A DNA stretch of 64,000 bases from Lethocerus indicus. Its lineage: Eukaryota > Arthropoda > Insecta > Hemiptera > Belostomatidae. Both the position numbers and the translations under genes were made by a program. Below, one piece after another: positions 26,501 to 38,465 of the stretch. How positions within the stretch are numbered: position 1 is the stretch's first letter; each line of letters starts with the position of its first letter. Where the stretch lies: contig JACDQD010000102.1 in assembly GCA_019843655.1 (NCBI GenBank), positions 1,063,501-1,127,500 of the forward strand, read 5' to 3'. The notes beneath the pieces are model-generated. The model saw only the letters and a program-made list of their open reading frames with translations. It ran no database searches and was not told the origin of the DNA.

Positions 26501-29500
26501 TTTATGTTAGGGTAGATGTTTTCCAACCTCGTCATGCAATCCTACAACAGGATGCGAAGTAAGTAAATAATCATAAAAGGAAATAATAAGTTATTACATA
26601 TTGTTTTATTAAAAAAAAATTAATTTAGTTTTATATTCTCTTAGAAGAAACCAAATTGTGTGAGCTAAACAAATTTAAAATTCAGCCTAAAAAAGTGAAA
26701 TTTCCACTTTAAACTTTAATGCCTTCAACAAATCGGAGGCAAAAGGCATATAAAGTTTACTGCCTTCAAAATACTTTGATTTATGTACGGAACCGTCGTT
26801 TGGTGTAACGGCACCCGTGACACACGTCTGGGGCTGTCCTAGGATACGATCATAAAACCATAAAAACGTTCCCTCAGACCCTTCCTTTGTATTTTTGTGC
26901 AAACCCAACCTTAGACATTTCTTCTTCCCTTCTTCTACCTTCATTGAATATGAGAAAAAAAATGGAAAAAGAAAGTGGGTGCGGGGAAAGGGGGTTAGGA
27001 AAAACTCAACAAGCAACAGTGGAAGTTTCCATACCCTTTAAATTAGGGGAGACAGGAAATCATACGATTCAAATGATAAATTATTTATTATTGCAAGTAA
27101 TTGAACATACCCGTGTGTGTGTGTGTGCGTAAACCAAAGTTGTGTACACACACGCACATATATATATTTGCTATTTTCGGCGCTCTGGAAAGGTGGAGTA
27201 GGTGATAACTTTTTAGAAACTGAGACGTTTTTCCGGTGACCCGATGACTGATGATCGTTAAACGGGTATCATGGAGCTCACGCACAGCCGTATTATTTCC
27301 CCTTGCTGCCATATCGTGAGAACGTTTCGGTTCAACCTTAAAACAGAATGATGGGTGGGTGGCCTACAAATCGCGTTACGAGGTAAATGAAAGGCCTAGA
27401 AGTCGATTCCATATGTCTACGTGATTACCTTTTGCGTTTAAGAACTGGAAACACACACTAATTTCCCAGATAGTCCACTGATATTTTTTATGGTATCGGC
27501 ATATTAGTTTGATGTTTACATATATTATTTGTGATTTTTACAATAAAATTGTATATTGTATTTTTACATCCTTTTCAAAAACAATCGGCAGGGTATAAAT
27601 TAAGAGGCACCTTTAATTGATACTATATTTGAAATGGTACTACTTCTGGCACTGCGGAAATTCATAATGGCCGTATATTAATTATGAAAAATATTTCTCT
27701 TATAAACTTTATATTCCAACAAAAAAAATTGGAAAACAAAACAATAAACGTTCTGTTATTTTTTCTCTTTGTCGAGAGGTTAAGAAAAATACTAATCAAT
27801 CCCGATCTTAAATTTCGTTTTCACTTTGAACACAAACACTGAAAGAGGCCACTGAAAACTAATAATATATCAGGTGACGAACGTATTACGTCTTTGAGCT
27901 ATAAAGAAACTGTCGTTTTTCATGCCCAGAAATATGCACTCGCGTGTTTGCCCCGCATCCAATAGTCGGTGGCGTTAAATTATTTTAAAGCGCCTTGCAA
28001 TCCGAACACGGACTTTTCTATATTTTAATCGATACGTAAATAGGGCACAATCTATGGAAAAGTTATTGCCCTTTCAATACGAAATGGCCGTATGGAGGTA
28101 TGTGATTAAAACATATTCTGTTCAACGTGTACACGTTAATGTTTTTTTAACCGACATATTTATAATTATTCTTATGGAGTTTGCGGTCGGCAATAACGTT
28201 ATGAACACTATGTTAATCTATATATTAATAACTAATTTTTCTACATCCATGTATTATTTCTTTTTTTAACCTTGTCGGTTGAGAGAAATGTATAATGTTT
28301 TATAATAGTTGGTTAAAAGTAATAAAAAAAAAGATTTGCCTTCTAGCAAACAGTATGCTATTGGTTAAAGCAATTCAAGGAAGAGTACGATGGGAAAAAA
28401 TCCAGAAGCCGAGGAAAGTTTAATAGATGATTCGCTGACAGTTTAAATGATTTGATGGAGGCAAGTTTTAGGGTCTGGGTGTTTTCTCGTCCGCTACTCC
28501 ACCTCATTTCCAAATATCGAACGAAACGAGTTAAGAGAAAGCACTACGGTTCCGAGAGAGCAATCAGAGCACGGTCTCGGGCCCGGAGTGTCGGATTTTC
28601 AATTACCGGGATATAATCTAGAGGGCTGTAGAGTAGCACTTGAGATGCGGTAATTGGGAGGGCGTTGGTGGATGATGAGGGGGTGGTGGAGGAGGAGGAG
28701 GAGAGTGAGGGGGGAAGGGTGTAATGTGGAGCGGGCACGCCACCCAGCCAGCGGCCCGCACCGCCAGGAACAGATGGACTTCGCCGCCCAACTAACTCCA
28801 ACTAATGCCAACTTCGACAAAATACAAAGAAAGAAATGAAAGGAAAGTTGGGCGGAAACTCGTTGAACAACTTCAACAAATGGAGGGGTTGCAGCAGGTA
28901 ACGACATGCCGCCTGTAGGATACCAGCTACATTTACTTCATTGCACAAGTTGAAATAAAAGAAATTAATTTCACTCTATGGCACTCATCAGTTCTGATAT
29001 CTAGGGGTTAAAAGATAACACATCTAAAGAAAACAGATTTTCAGGGCGGCTGCCGCTGTCTGAGAAAGGTTTCTCTCAGGGAAGGTAACCCCGAGGTGTG
29101 TACTGTTAATAACCTCAGCACTTGTGGGCGGTGTTCAGTTTTATCAGTCGGCGTAATTTGTTTGTGTGATCACTGCTGTACTCTGCAGGGATCACAGTGC
29201 AGAATATAGGAAATGTGGATTTTTTAAAGTATGCTACGAGTCTAGAACGGATTTAGTTGCAGTTTCAGGTGTTAGGACTCAGAGCGTCAAGACCTTCGGA
29301 AGGATTATTTTGGTGTTTTTACAAAGCGGGCTAGGATAAACTGCCAAGTGGACTAATAGTTGAACTCTGAAACTGATCAAGTGGAATGTGTTTTTTGAAG
29401 GGCAGCCTGCACGTCTTTTGCTGCTGGGCAAGAATGAGAGGACTAGTGCTGGAGAATACCATTAGATAAGAGGAGCTAGTAGAACACCAAGCATATTTAA

Positions 29501-32500
29501 GCAGTAAGGAGCAGACTAATGAGTCAATAATATGGATGCGTAAGACATTTGTAACTTTGTCATTCACTGCAAAGGACGGGCATGTGATCAGGATGGGTCA
29601 CGAAGGTCCATACTCGCGGGAATTGGACGGCGCCTAGAGATATATTCCTTCAGGACCTTACAATAAGTTTTTAAATACTCAGTAAACAGACAAAAAATTA
29701 CAAGGATTCCAGCTAAATTGATATACCAAATCGAACAATGATCAATACAAGCGACAATGGCAGGCAAAACTCATTGACACACAAAACCGTTAAGGCTGAC
29801 AAAACCCTATTCATGTCAGGCCCTTGTATGGACGTAATAACGGTATGAAGTTATACCTATACCTATACAACGGTATACCGTTGAGTATATCATTATTTAC
29901 GGCTAATTAATCATTTTCTTTTCAACATTACAAAGGATTTTGGTGGATTTTATTAAGAATGGAATAGTAATTCATCAGACTGGCGACACATTCTATAAAC
30001 AAAAGTATTTGAAGCTTATTCAGTTTAAATGATGTTAGGGATGCTTCAGTACTGTTAAACTGTATACTGTTAAAGGAACGCGTAAACATGGACCTTAAGA
30101 TCTTTATAAAGAAATCAGTAACAAAAGGTAAAAACCAGCAAGACGGCCCAGATTTTTTTCACGGAGGGGGAGACCGCCGCTATATTTACGTCGGCAAACA
30201 CGCGATGTTCTTTCGGGTACGAAGAACGCAACACATATATCAAGAACATTCTACACGTAGGTAAATATACTGTAAATCAGTATTATGTGCACTGCCTCAT
30301 AGGAAAATTTACTGCCACACTAATATATATGGTAAATACACAGAGAATTGATGTGAATATGTACTTGTGAAATAGAAGGGAAATTCGAACCGATAATGTA
30401 ATATTAAAAAAATATAATTTAAAAAGGTAAACGGTTTCGACACATTTTGAAATGCTGCCGCAAGCCTTTAACTCATCACTGCTAAACAGCCCACTTTCCA
30501 CCAAACCTTAATCATTTCCTAAAGATTTAAAAGACCCAAACTGCTGATATTAACAAGCAGTTCAGATCTACCCCCTGCTTTTACCTAAGCATGTCCATTC
30601 TCCATAAGTTATTAAGAGTTATTATCATCAGTCCTGTTCAGAAAGGATAGATGTCTAACGTTCTTTTCACATGAAATGTTATACATGTCAATCTGTTTCA
30701 TATATTTTCAGGGTAACAAAGTTATTAATTGCGAGAAGCGACAAGTCAGTTGGACAAATATTTATAGTATTCTTGTCACTTGACAGGAGAAACCATTCAG
30801 TGCCAAGATTGGACATGTGAGCATTTCGACGTGCTATTACAATTTGTAAGTTTCCTCATATTTTTCCTATTTTATCGGAACGAAATAAGAGATCAAATTT
30901 GCTGCCTGTATATTCGTAAGGATTTTTTAAATTCACAATAACCGTAATGTTCTCCACGAATGAAAACAAGTGTTGTTCAGAGTAAGAAATACATTCCATA
31001 GGAAACACAGGCGTAATACGGTCGAAGTTTTAATCCCACAAACTGCTTCTTCCGTGCATGAAGGACATAAAAAAGAGAGAATAGCCCAAAGATCAATTAC
31101 GCTGCTGCCGTTAGTCCAGCTAAAATTAGTCGAGTAAAAATTTTACAGGAGAAGCGGGATAAGTAAAGAAACGGGCCACGGGAGAAATGACACGCGACAC
31201 AAAGTTTACAACAGCGTTTATACGCCAATTAAACATATCAGATCTGGGCCGGGGCGTGTCATTCTCTCTTCTTTGATTCGAAGTAAGGAAAACTTAATAA
31301 GTTGTAGGAAAGTTATAATTGCTTGGGGCGATTCAAAGCTCCCGGCCGAAGAGTAGTTAATTTAAGAAGAGCTCAAGGGCCTTCTAAGAATGCAGACATG
31401 AGTTACAGTCGAAAATAGTGGCAGTAAAATTAAAAATATCATTTTTGATAAAAAAAGTACTAAATATTAGTTTAGATTTATTCAGTTTTGTTAGCAGTGT
31501 CCTTCGTTTTCCCAGGTCATCTTAGCGACTAACAAGTACTTAGTATAAGCCCCCCACCTTTCTGATAAGACCAAAGACGGGTAGCCAGGAGTGTAAGTAA
31601 ACCCTTAGTATTTAGTACGAGGGTTGTTATTTAATGTTATACTTCGGGTTTGAAACTTGCAAGTTGTGTAAAATTAATAGAACCCAGTCGGTAAAAACTA
31701 TATAAAATTACAACATAATATCGAAGTAAAGCCCATAGCAGAATTATATTTTAATTATTCTAATTAACACGTCACCCAGAGTATCATACTATTTGTCTGA
31801 ATTGTGTTGTTCTTTATTGACTTTTCTCTCCGGTTTTATTAAAATAATTATTACGTTAAATATCTCAATCAAGTATGCGTAATTAAGTAAACCCCATTCA
31901 TTTACTTAAGTTGTTTCACGATACAGTCACAGAAAAACTGAATTATGATTATGTTAAAACACTTTTATTTTTAATGCAATATGAAGGTTCTATGAACGAT
32001 ATTAGATTATGCCTATTATATCAGAGATTTTATCACAATAGGCCGCAGAATATTCGATTGTATCAATATTGAGCTCTCCAAAAATTACTAACAACAGTGA
32101 CGATTCGATTTATATCAACTTGATTACGGTCGCAAATGATAATATTCTCATGTATATACACACACCTGCTATCACGTTTCATGTGACTAGTGAAATAGTG
32201 AACATTAGACTAAAATAATGAAGGATAATCACAATGGATCTCATGTCAAGACTCATGTATTTAGATTCAGTAGCATAATTTACAATATTAATACTAGTTG
32301 TTATTGCACTGAGAAGATGATTTTTATGCAACCTTATTACTGAAAAACGTATATCGCATTCACGCAATCAGCATCTCTCCAATAAAATTGTGTAGTAGAA
32401 TTTTGTGCAACAAAGGGGCCTGCACAACAGGCAGATTAAAATGCGAATACTCACAGAAAAGGCTTAACTGTACAAAGAGGTACAAGTAATTACGATATTA

Positions 32501-35500
32501 TTTTAATTGCTTGCATTAATACTAGAGCAGTCTTACTGGTTCATAGGAAACACTCCACGTAAAGCGAACCATCAGTGAAAAGACACGTCGCCATTTGAAA
32601 AGGAACTATCTATAGTAGAAAAAGTATACACTGTCATTCCAATATATATACGATAATAATAGTAAACATTACAATGGTAAACACTAACATTTTCCCTCTC
32701 ACAAAATTCAAGAGCAAAAAATCAAATACAATTCGTCCAAGAAAAATGATATACGGGAAGACAAGAAGGAAATTCAACTTCAATAGTAGAAATAGAACGT
32801 AGATATGTAAATCGGATCCATTATTGTGGATTACATGTTATAGCCAAAATAGAATAAATGAGTAGGCTTCAATCTAGCAGCAGTAGTCAGTCTACAGAAA
32901 ATAGTGCCAGCGTAGAAACGTTCCCAGTGGGCTTCCAGGGTGGCGCGTTCTGATTGACAATTATCATGACATAGTACACAAACAAAGCTATAGACATTTT
33001 CAATGTCCAATGCTGTCTATAATTTCATATAACAGAATTCAAAAAGTTTGGAGATTGCAGAAATCACTTCCGGGTTTATTCCTTGACAAGTGGGTAATCA
33101 ACTCGTAAGAATTGAAACTCTCCCAAATTAGTTCAAAGCTATTTGTGTGCCGAATATGTATTCTGCAAGTGAAAGAACTTATAGTTGGATGCATTTATAG
33201 AAAAATATCAACGCAAAAATCAGAATGATTAATTATTTTTGTTATTATTTACTAATGTATTATTTTTATGTAAATGTTTGTAAAATGTACGCAAATACAT
33301 AAATTACTTTATATAGTCAGGGATACAGAAATTAAAGTTCCAATGAGGCTAAAGAACGAACTCTTAAATATGCCATCCGATGGTATTTGCGAGCCGAACT
33401 ATTTTGGCTGATTCAGTTTTGTATAGCTTCAGGTTCATAATGATGCAGAACAGGCATGAAAATGTGGAGCTGCGGTCGACTTTTAGGAGAGGGGTTGTGC
33501 GCCGCAGCGTCCGAAGCGGCTATAACCGGGAGTGGATCGGATTTCAAGAAACTCCGTATGAGACTGGGAGAAGGAGCCGAACACTCGTCGTCCTCGTCGC
33601 CGATGTAGGACTCCGCTTCGGATTCGTCGGTAGAATCTTGGCGAGGTGTGGGCGGAGGGCGGGGGAGGTCGACCGGGGGTGGGATGCGGTGTCTGAGCCA
33701 GTAGAGGACGCGATCGGAGAAATGCCTTTCGGGGGTGCGCGGGAGCAGCGGAGGCGGTTGGGAGCCGGTAAGGGGCGGGAGAGCGGAAGGTCGCGGCTGC
33801 GGCGGTTCCTCCTCAATTTCCGATTCCGGAGGCTCGCTCTCGTCCAGGGGCCAGACCATGGTCAGGCGGCCGTTTCCGCCACTCGAGGACGCCCACTCTA
33901 CCATCGGTCCGGGACCGCGGTTCACCCTCAGCCTACGGCCGCTCTCCGCTTTGACCGCCAAGTTCCACCTTGTCCTCGCCGTCCTGTTCTCGGCCCCCGG
34001 TTTCTTAGCCGCCTCCGCCTTCTTGGCCGGCCCGCCTTCGGAAGAAGAGGACGCCGGCCGGAAGCCCGACAATTTCCTGGCCGGGTCATTGGCCGACAGG
34101 ATGGCGTGGCGCATCCCCCTCACCCAGACGGTCCTCACGAAGAGAGGCCGCTCCGAGGCCTCCCACCGCGTCGGCATCTTCGACCACATCGCCTCCCGCC
34201 CCAAGTCCGATTCGGCAAAACTAATATTGGCGAGTGTCCCGTTATAACCAGTCGTCTCCGTTCGACCGACTCCGATCCTAGACTGGGTCTGGCTTTTATT
34301 TGTAAATGACACGATATCCCACTCGGAGAATGACGTACCCCCACCAACCACCTAACTCACCCTACCCCCACCACCACTACCACCTATCCGCAGAAAACTT
34401 ATCCCTTTCGAATCGACCTGTGTTTCAGTAACCCGGCCAGTGACAACCGAGTAGCGAGTAGCTACCACTCTTCTAAAAAAGACCCTTTCCACATAATTTT
34501 AGAAGAAATACCGAATTTCTAACATATCCTATAATTAATCACTTAAGGGGTGGAATGATTAACCTCATCTTAATTTCCAAAGTATTTGGAACAAAAAATT
34601 AATTCCATCATATGTACATTACCAAACTATAAATTAATGTAAAATGCAGACTAAAAGATATATAATTAAAATAATATGTATTTTTCATTAAAAGTTTAGA
34701 AACTGTAAAAAACTTTGTTACAATAATTTCTGTATTGCTACTCAGACAGAGAGAAATGAGGAGAAACATTGATAGTAGTTGCATCTAGAGGACAGTAAGA
34801 TGACCCTGCTAAATCACTTTACTAAAATGTACTTAAAAAATAAATGTCTTTTTTTTAAATGTATCATATTTAATGCATTGTTCACATACATACTATTACT
34901 AATGGTCTTTATCTTATTAAAACTATGGGTTTACAAATCAATTCTAAGATAATTAACTTCAAAATATTACTTTGACCTTTCAGACAAGTTACTAATTAGT
35001 CATTTAACTGATACTGAAAGAACTCATGTCTAACTTTGCAAATGTTCATCACAAACATGAATATAATTAGTCTGTAACTTTATTTATTGTAATAAAGTAT
35101 GTGAATATAATTAAAAAATTATGAATATTAACAATGAGAATAAAAAACTGCCACCTCAATGAATTAAATTCAACTAATTTTGTATTAAAGTATTTTCATT
35201 AAAATAATCTCAATTTTAATATAACTAAAACAAATTATAAATCAATAATGACAACTATATTTTTATTTGAATAATAGAAAGTTGTTATAAATAATCTTGT
35301 TATTGAAAAGTTGCAATTTTATCTGCATAATATAATATAGTATATTAAATAAGTTAAATAAAATGAGAGTATTTCATTATCTCAATAGATATTGTGTTTT
35401 GTTTTTCATTTCTTTAATTTGTGTATAGAAAAAGATTCTTCATTCATGTAATGTTAAAGGATTTAAAAACACCATAACTGCTATTCAACAGACATTAATA

Positions 35501-37752
35501 TTCATTACATATTTACAACCGACATGTAAAAGTAGCAAACGAGTATGAAGAATTGTAATTAAAATATGAGTAATTATGTATGCTTTTCTAATTTATGCAT
35601 TAATATTTCAGTTAGAACATACCTTATATGGAGGTGGTGGAATATCTCGAGCTTGGAAACGAGATCTTAAAGGTGGATCCAGTGGATTTCCCTGATAGCC
35701 AGGTACAGGAAGACCAAGAGCTATTACACGAAATTCTTCACTGACTCTCACCAGACGCCACATATCCAATTTATCCTCACCAAACTCCTAAAAAATAATA
35801 TTGAAATTTAGAAATGAATTAACTTGGAAATAAAAAAACATTGTGTTCAACAAATATAGTAAATATGAAAAGATAATTCAAAATGATAAACATGGACATT
35901 ATTGCACAACATTTATCATACTCACATGAAGAAGTTTGTCATATCTATGGGCTGGAATAAGGAATCTACCATCCTCCAAATGCATTTCTCTATTTTCTAG
36001 TAAGTTGTTTAAAACTGGCAGGACATTTCTTTCAGCCTTTTCTATTCCCTCCAGAACCAAAACTCTTCCTTCCATTGCAGCTCTAACAGCACTCTGCGCC
36101 AAAATTGTTCTCATTTAAATTATTATTTAATTTCCTATTGTCATGAAATAATAAATGCTCTATCTAGAATTAATTATAGGTAATGAAATGTTAGCTCAGG
36201 CATAAATACCATAAAGAGGGTTTTGTCCAAGAGCAACACATTCCTAATTCTATTTTAGGAAATTAAATAATTATAATTAAATTGTTTGTGTATATACATA
36301 TATATATATTTCTTTCAACCGGTCAATGGAGTAAAAGATGAGGCAAAATAATATGGTAGGTGCAACAATAACCCACCTTTCTAAGGAGATACCACAGTTA
36401 ACTCTAGCATAAATAATTAATCATTCTAGAAAATTAAATCTCAAGATACAAATAAAAATTATCACAAATCTATTATTAAGTAGACTATCAAAAGCTAACA
36501 AATTACCTGATCAATGTATTTTGCAGTAGCTGATTCAATTTCTCTTCTCTGTTTCAAGTCAGACTCTGTTGTATCTCGTGAAAGTGACACAAACTCTAGT
36601 TCTCTCTGAGTAACCTCAAGAAATTGCATTGCAAGCCTTCGTTTTAAAGGCCCAGGTCGCCCAACAAGGAATATATCCTGACTCAGCTTATCTTTTTGTA
36701 GCATCCATCTCAGATGGTGTAATGTCTCTTGATCAAGTTCGCTTAAGACTAGAAGTAAAATTATATTTTTAATTACAATATATACTAAGGCTATAATTTA
36801 CAATAGTAGCTAATGTTAAAACAGCCAACAATAAAATAATAGGCAGTTCTTAAATGACTTAACAGCCATGATGACAACAATTGTAAATTATTCCTTGAGG
36901 AAGTTAAGCCTGAATTTCAGAAATGAAAGAAAAAATAATAGTCAATGAAAACCCAGGGGCAAACAAAAGTCTATGCAACAGCAAATAAAAATTATTTTAA
37001 TATAATCAATTAAATATCAATGACATAACAATAATCCAAATTACACTGATAAGCAATTTAATCATTGAAATGATTAGTGATAATATTTGATTGTAGTACA
37101 GTATGTTCAGCTTAATATAAATATAATTAGCCCAAAAATATATTTACAAAATATTGATCTAATGTTCAGAAATTAAATGCATGAAACAAAGTAGAATGAA
37201 AGCACATACGATATTTCAGTGGCACATACTCCGGCTTCTTTGGTGGTATTGTTACTCGTTTAACATCTCCAATTTTCACATAATTTTCTTCTGAAAAAAG
37301 AAAATGTCTTCTAGAATTAAATGATCATTTGCAGGCCATTGTCAACTAAAAATTAGGACTAAAATGTTAAATCATAATATGAGCTTTTAATGAATAATCA
37401 TAAAAACTAAATTCATTTATATTTTACAGAATTGGCACACATGATTATTAAAGTTTCATGGGTAAGACCCTTTGGTAATATTCTGTTGAAGGGATTTAAT
37501 ATTAGGCATTTCTTATTTTTTCATAAACTAGTATAAGGTTTGGAAGAATCTTTCAGACGTTAAAACGGAATTCATTATAATCTAATGGAAATTGTATCTA
37601 CAAAACTCACTTATTTCTGGGTAATCTTTTCCGGTAGCTGCCGTATAAGCGAGAGCTATTTGTTGAGAATTGTTTTCCAAATACAGTCGCCTTTTCAACA
37701 ACCGGCTGAGTACAATCAGCCTTCTACCCGACGCAAAAGACGGAATAATCAT
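19850..37752 (-). CDS. VWA8: VWA8, mitochondrial AAA+ / von Willebrand A domain ATPase
   Basis: Twenty-five phase-consistent GT-AG exons encode 1386 aa. Exons: 37752-37611, 37290-37210, 36748-36507, 36093-35926, 35787-35623, 26541-26386, 26222-26007, 25544-25341, 25212-25052, 24914-24751, 24667-24561, 24484-24294, 24140-23939, 23707-23559, 23270-23114, 22880-22700, 22566-22361, 22209-22065, 21967-21768, 21606-21451, 21349-21241, 21169-21049, 20957-20768, 20599-20361, 19958-19850. The N-terminus is Arg/Leu-rich, like a mitochondrial presequence. Three AAA modules follow: a degenerate first P-loop (GRPGPLKRR), then Walker A GSRGCGKS (430-437) and GNQGVGKN (755-762), with Walker B LVVDEAD (818-824). 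The VWA domain has MIDAS DVSGS (D1201, S1203, S1205). Human VWA8 has 1905 residues; the part missing here is an internal block at residue 1013. The ATPase is matrix-associated and its substrates are poorly known. The first in-frame ATG was used as start. Confidence 0.94.
20259..20304. repeat. (AT)n microsatellite in VWA8 intron 24
   Basis: An uninterrupted 46-nt AT array. It lies 56-101 nt downstream of the exon 24 splice donor in a 402-nt intron. Confidence 0.95.
21968..22064 (-). other. 97-nt VWA8 intron at the site of the missing central region
   Basis: The donor (C|GTAATAT) follows codons for AITQEDRLR, and the acceptor (CCCAG|AAAGG) precedes RKPIQMTVKRDS. Other VWA8 proteins carry roughly 500 residues between these two points. 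Here only this short intron remains, and it joins in frame (C + AA = Gln 1013). There is no room for hidden exons. Confidence 0.75.
23463..23522. repeat. (TA)n(CA)n compound microsatellite in VWA8 intron 14
   Basis: TA array 23463-23506 runs into a CA array to 23522. It begins about 36 nt downstream of the exon 14 donor on the minus strand, in a 288-nt intron. Confidence 0.95.
26542..33412 (-). other. VWA8 intron 5, proximal CpG-rich part
   Basis: The largest VWA8 intron runs from 35622 to 26542. From about 26.7 kb the DNA changes from AT-rich, CpG-poor to markedly more CpG-rich, quite unlike the other introns of this gene. It contains a GT run (27112-27128), a GGAGGA-type low-complexity stretch (28680-28705) and a short stem-loop (29165-29196). 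Open frames at 26.69-27.02 and 28.54-28.91 kb are low-complexity or random. No gene was recognised in this part. Confidence 0.55.
29165..29196. other. short stem-loop
   Basis: TGTGATC (29165-29171) pairs with GATCACA (29190-29196). Inside it CTGC (29173-29176) pairs with GCAG (29185-29188), with one a/g mismatch and an 8-nt loop. Eleven pairs is too short for a canonical pre-microRNA. It could be a palindromic protein site or chance. Confidence 0.35.
33413..34189 (-). CDS. uncharacterised intronless ORF nested in VWA8 intron 5
   Basis: A 258-codon frame runs from ATG at 34189-34187 (MWSKMPTRWEASE…) to TGA at 33413-33415. The frame stays open upstream to about 34351 without another ATG. It lies on the VWA8 strand and is very GC- and CpG-rich, with G or C at most third positions, unlike the AT-rich VWA8 exons. 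Residues 1-50 look structured (RPLFVRTVWVRGMRHAIL). The centre is Lys/Arg/Ala-rich, followed by Pro-rich runs and an acidic Ser-rich segment (DSTDESEAESYIGDEDDE). It ends in hydrophobic HIFMPVLHHYEPEAIQN. No signal peptide, membrane segment or known domain was recognised. A 309-codon frame on the opposite strand overlaps it but is Arg-rich and looks like a shadow. It may be a nested intronless gene, a retrocopy, or a chance GC-rich frame; function is unknown. Confidence 0.5.
   Translation of the reverse strand: MWSKMPTRWEASERPLFVRTVWVRGMRHAILSANDPARKLSGFRPASSSSEGGPAKKAEAAKKPGAENRTARTRWNLAVKAESGRRLRVNRGPGPMVEWASSSGGNGRLTMVWPLDESEPPESEIEEEPPQPRPSALPPLTGSQPPPLLPRTPERHFSDRVLYWLRHRIPPPVDLPRPPPTPRQDSTDESEAESYIGDEDDECSAPSPSLIRSFLKSDPLPVIAASDAAAHNPSPKSRPQLHIFMPVLHHYEPEAIQN
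34291..34300 (-). promoter_or_regulatory. possible TATA-like element for the nested ORF
   Basis: The minus strand reads AATAAAAGCC here, about 105 nt upstream of the nested ORF's ATG. The position would allow a 5' leader of roughly 80 nt. No strong initiator was seen, so this is tentative. Confidence 0.2.
34400..35622 (-). other. VWA8 intron 5, distal AT-rich part
   Basis: From about 34.45 kb the sequence returns to the AT-rich, CpG-poor composition of the other VWA8 introns and leads into the exon 5 donor (AAG|GTATGT). No gene or repeat element was recognised. Confidence 0.6.
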
Positions 37753-38318
37753 AATGAAATAAAAAAAGGGTTTCACAGACCGAAACGGTTTACACTAACA
37801 AGTTAATCAAAGGGGAACAAGAGAAGAATTAATTTTGGCAAGTGAGTTGGGAGCTAAATAAAGTTTTTGCCGTCGTAACGTGTTATTTCATCATCCAGTT
37901 TGGTAATATATCAACTAGCAGGCCGAAAAAAGTCAGTGGAAGGATAACGAATCACGTACATGGTTTCGAGCAAGGTTTTCAACTGTTAAATCAAACCGAG
38001 CCAGCTGATTTATACACAGCTGATAAATGTATTGTGTAATACTCTACAATATTAATGGGTCAATTTTTAGAAATTGTAAACTCCATGTTCGGGAAGTATT
38101 TTGTTTTGTTTAAATTAATTTGATTGACTCGTAAAAGTTGATTTCAAATAAATATTTTCAATTCGAGCGGGTTATCTTATCGTTGCATCGGAACTGGCTG
38201 TGGTGTGTCTGCTACTAAAGATGGCGGATAAAGAGTTTTACCAGACTCTTATTTCTCCGTATTGTCCAGTCAAATGAGCTGCTCCTAGGCTGGAAATTAT
38301 TTAGAATGAGTTGACAGC
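37753..38318. promoter_or_regulatory. divergent VWA8 / SMG5 promoter region
   Basis: Only 566 bp separate the VWA8 start codon (minus strand) from the SMG5 start codon (plus strand), so they share a bidirectional promoter region. AAAGATGGCGGAT at 38217-38229 matches the YY1/Pho motif often found at or just after housekeeping start sites. No TATA box at a suitable position was recognised. Exact start sites are unknown. Confidence 0.6.
38221..38314 (+). other. three upstream ORFs in the SMG5 leader
   Basis: uORF1 is 38221-38277 (18 codons, MADKEFYQTLISPYCPVK, in the good context AAGATGG). uORF2 is 38274-38288 (4 codons, overlapping the end of uORF1). uORF3 is 38306-38314 (ATG AGT TGA), ending 4 nt before the SMG5 ATG. 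If the cap site lies upstream of 38221, all three would be in the leader and should reduce main-ORF translation and may make the mRNA NMD-sensitive. Confidence 0.5.
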
Positions 38319-38429
38319 ATGAAGAAAGGTCACCATCCAATCTCGGATTCAAGAAGTGAATCTAGTGAACTGGCGACACGGCTTTATAGGTGAGAACCGT
38401 CCTCCTCCATCGGTGCGAGTTTAGTGCAT

Positions 38430-38465
<36 letters not shown>

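Noticed and set aside
28544..28907. Overlapping minus-strand ORFs of 85 and 102 codons in VWA8 intron 5
   Set aside because: Both are driven by a GGAGGA-type repeat giving Ser/Leu/Pro runs; no evidence of coding constraint.
33380..34309. 309-codon plus-strand frame overlapping the nested minus-strand ORF
   Set aside because: Very Arg-rich with no coherent segments, as expected of the antisense frame of a GC-rich coding strand. The minus-strand frame has clearer acidic, Pro-rich and hydrophobic blocks and a natural end.
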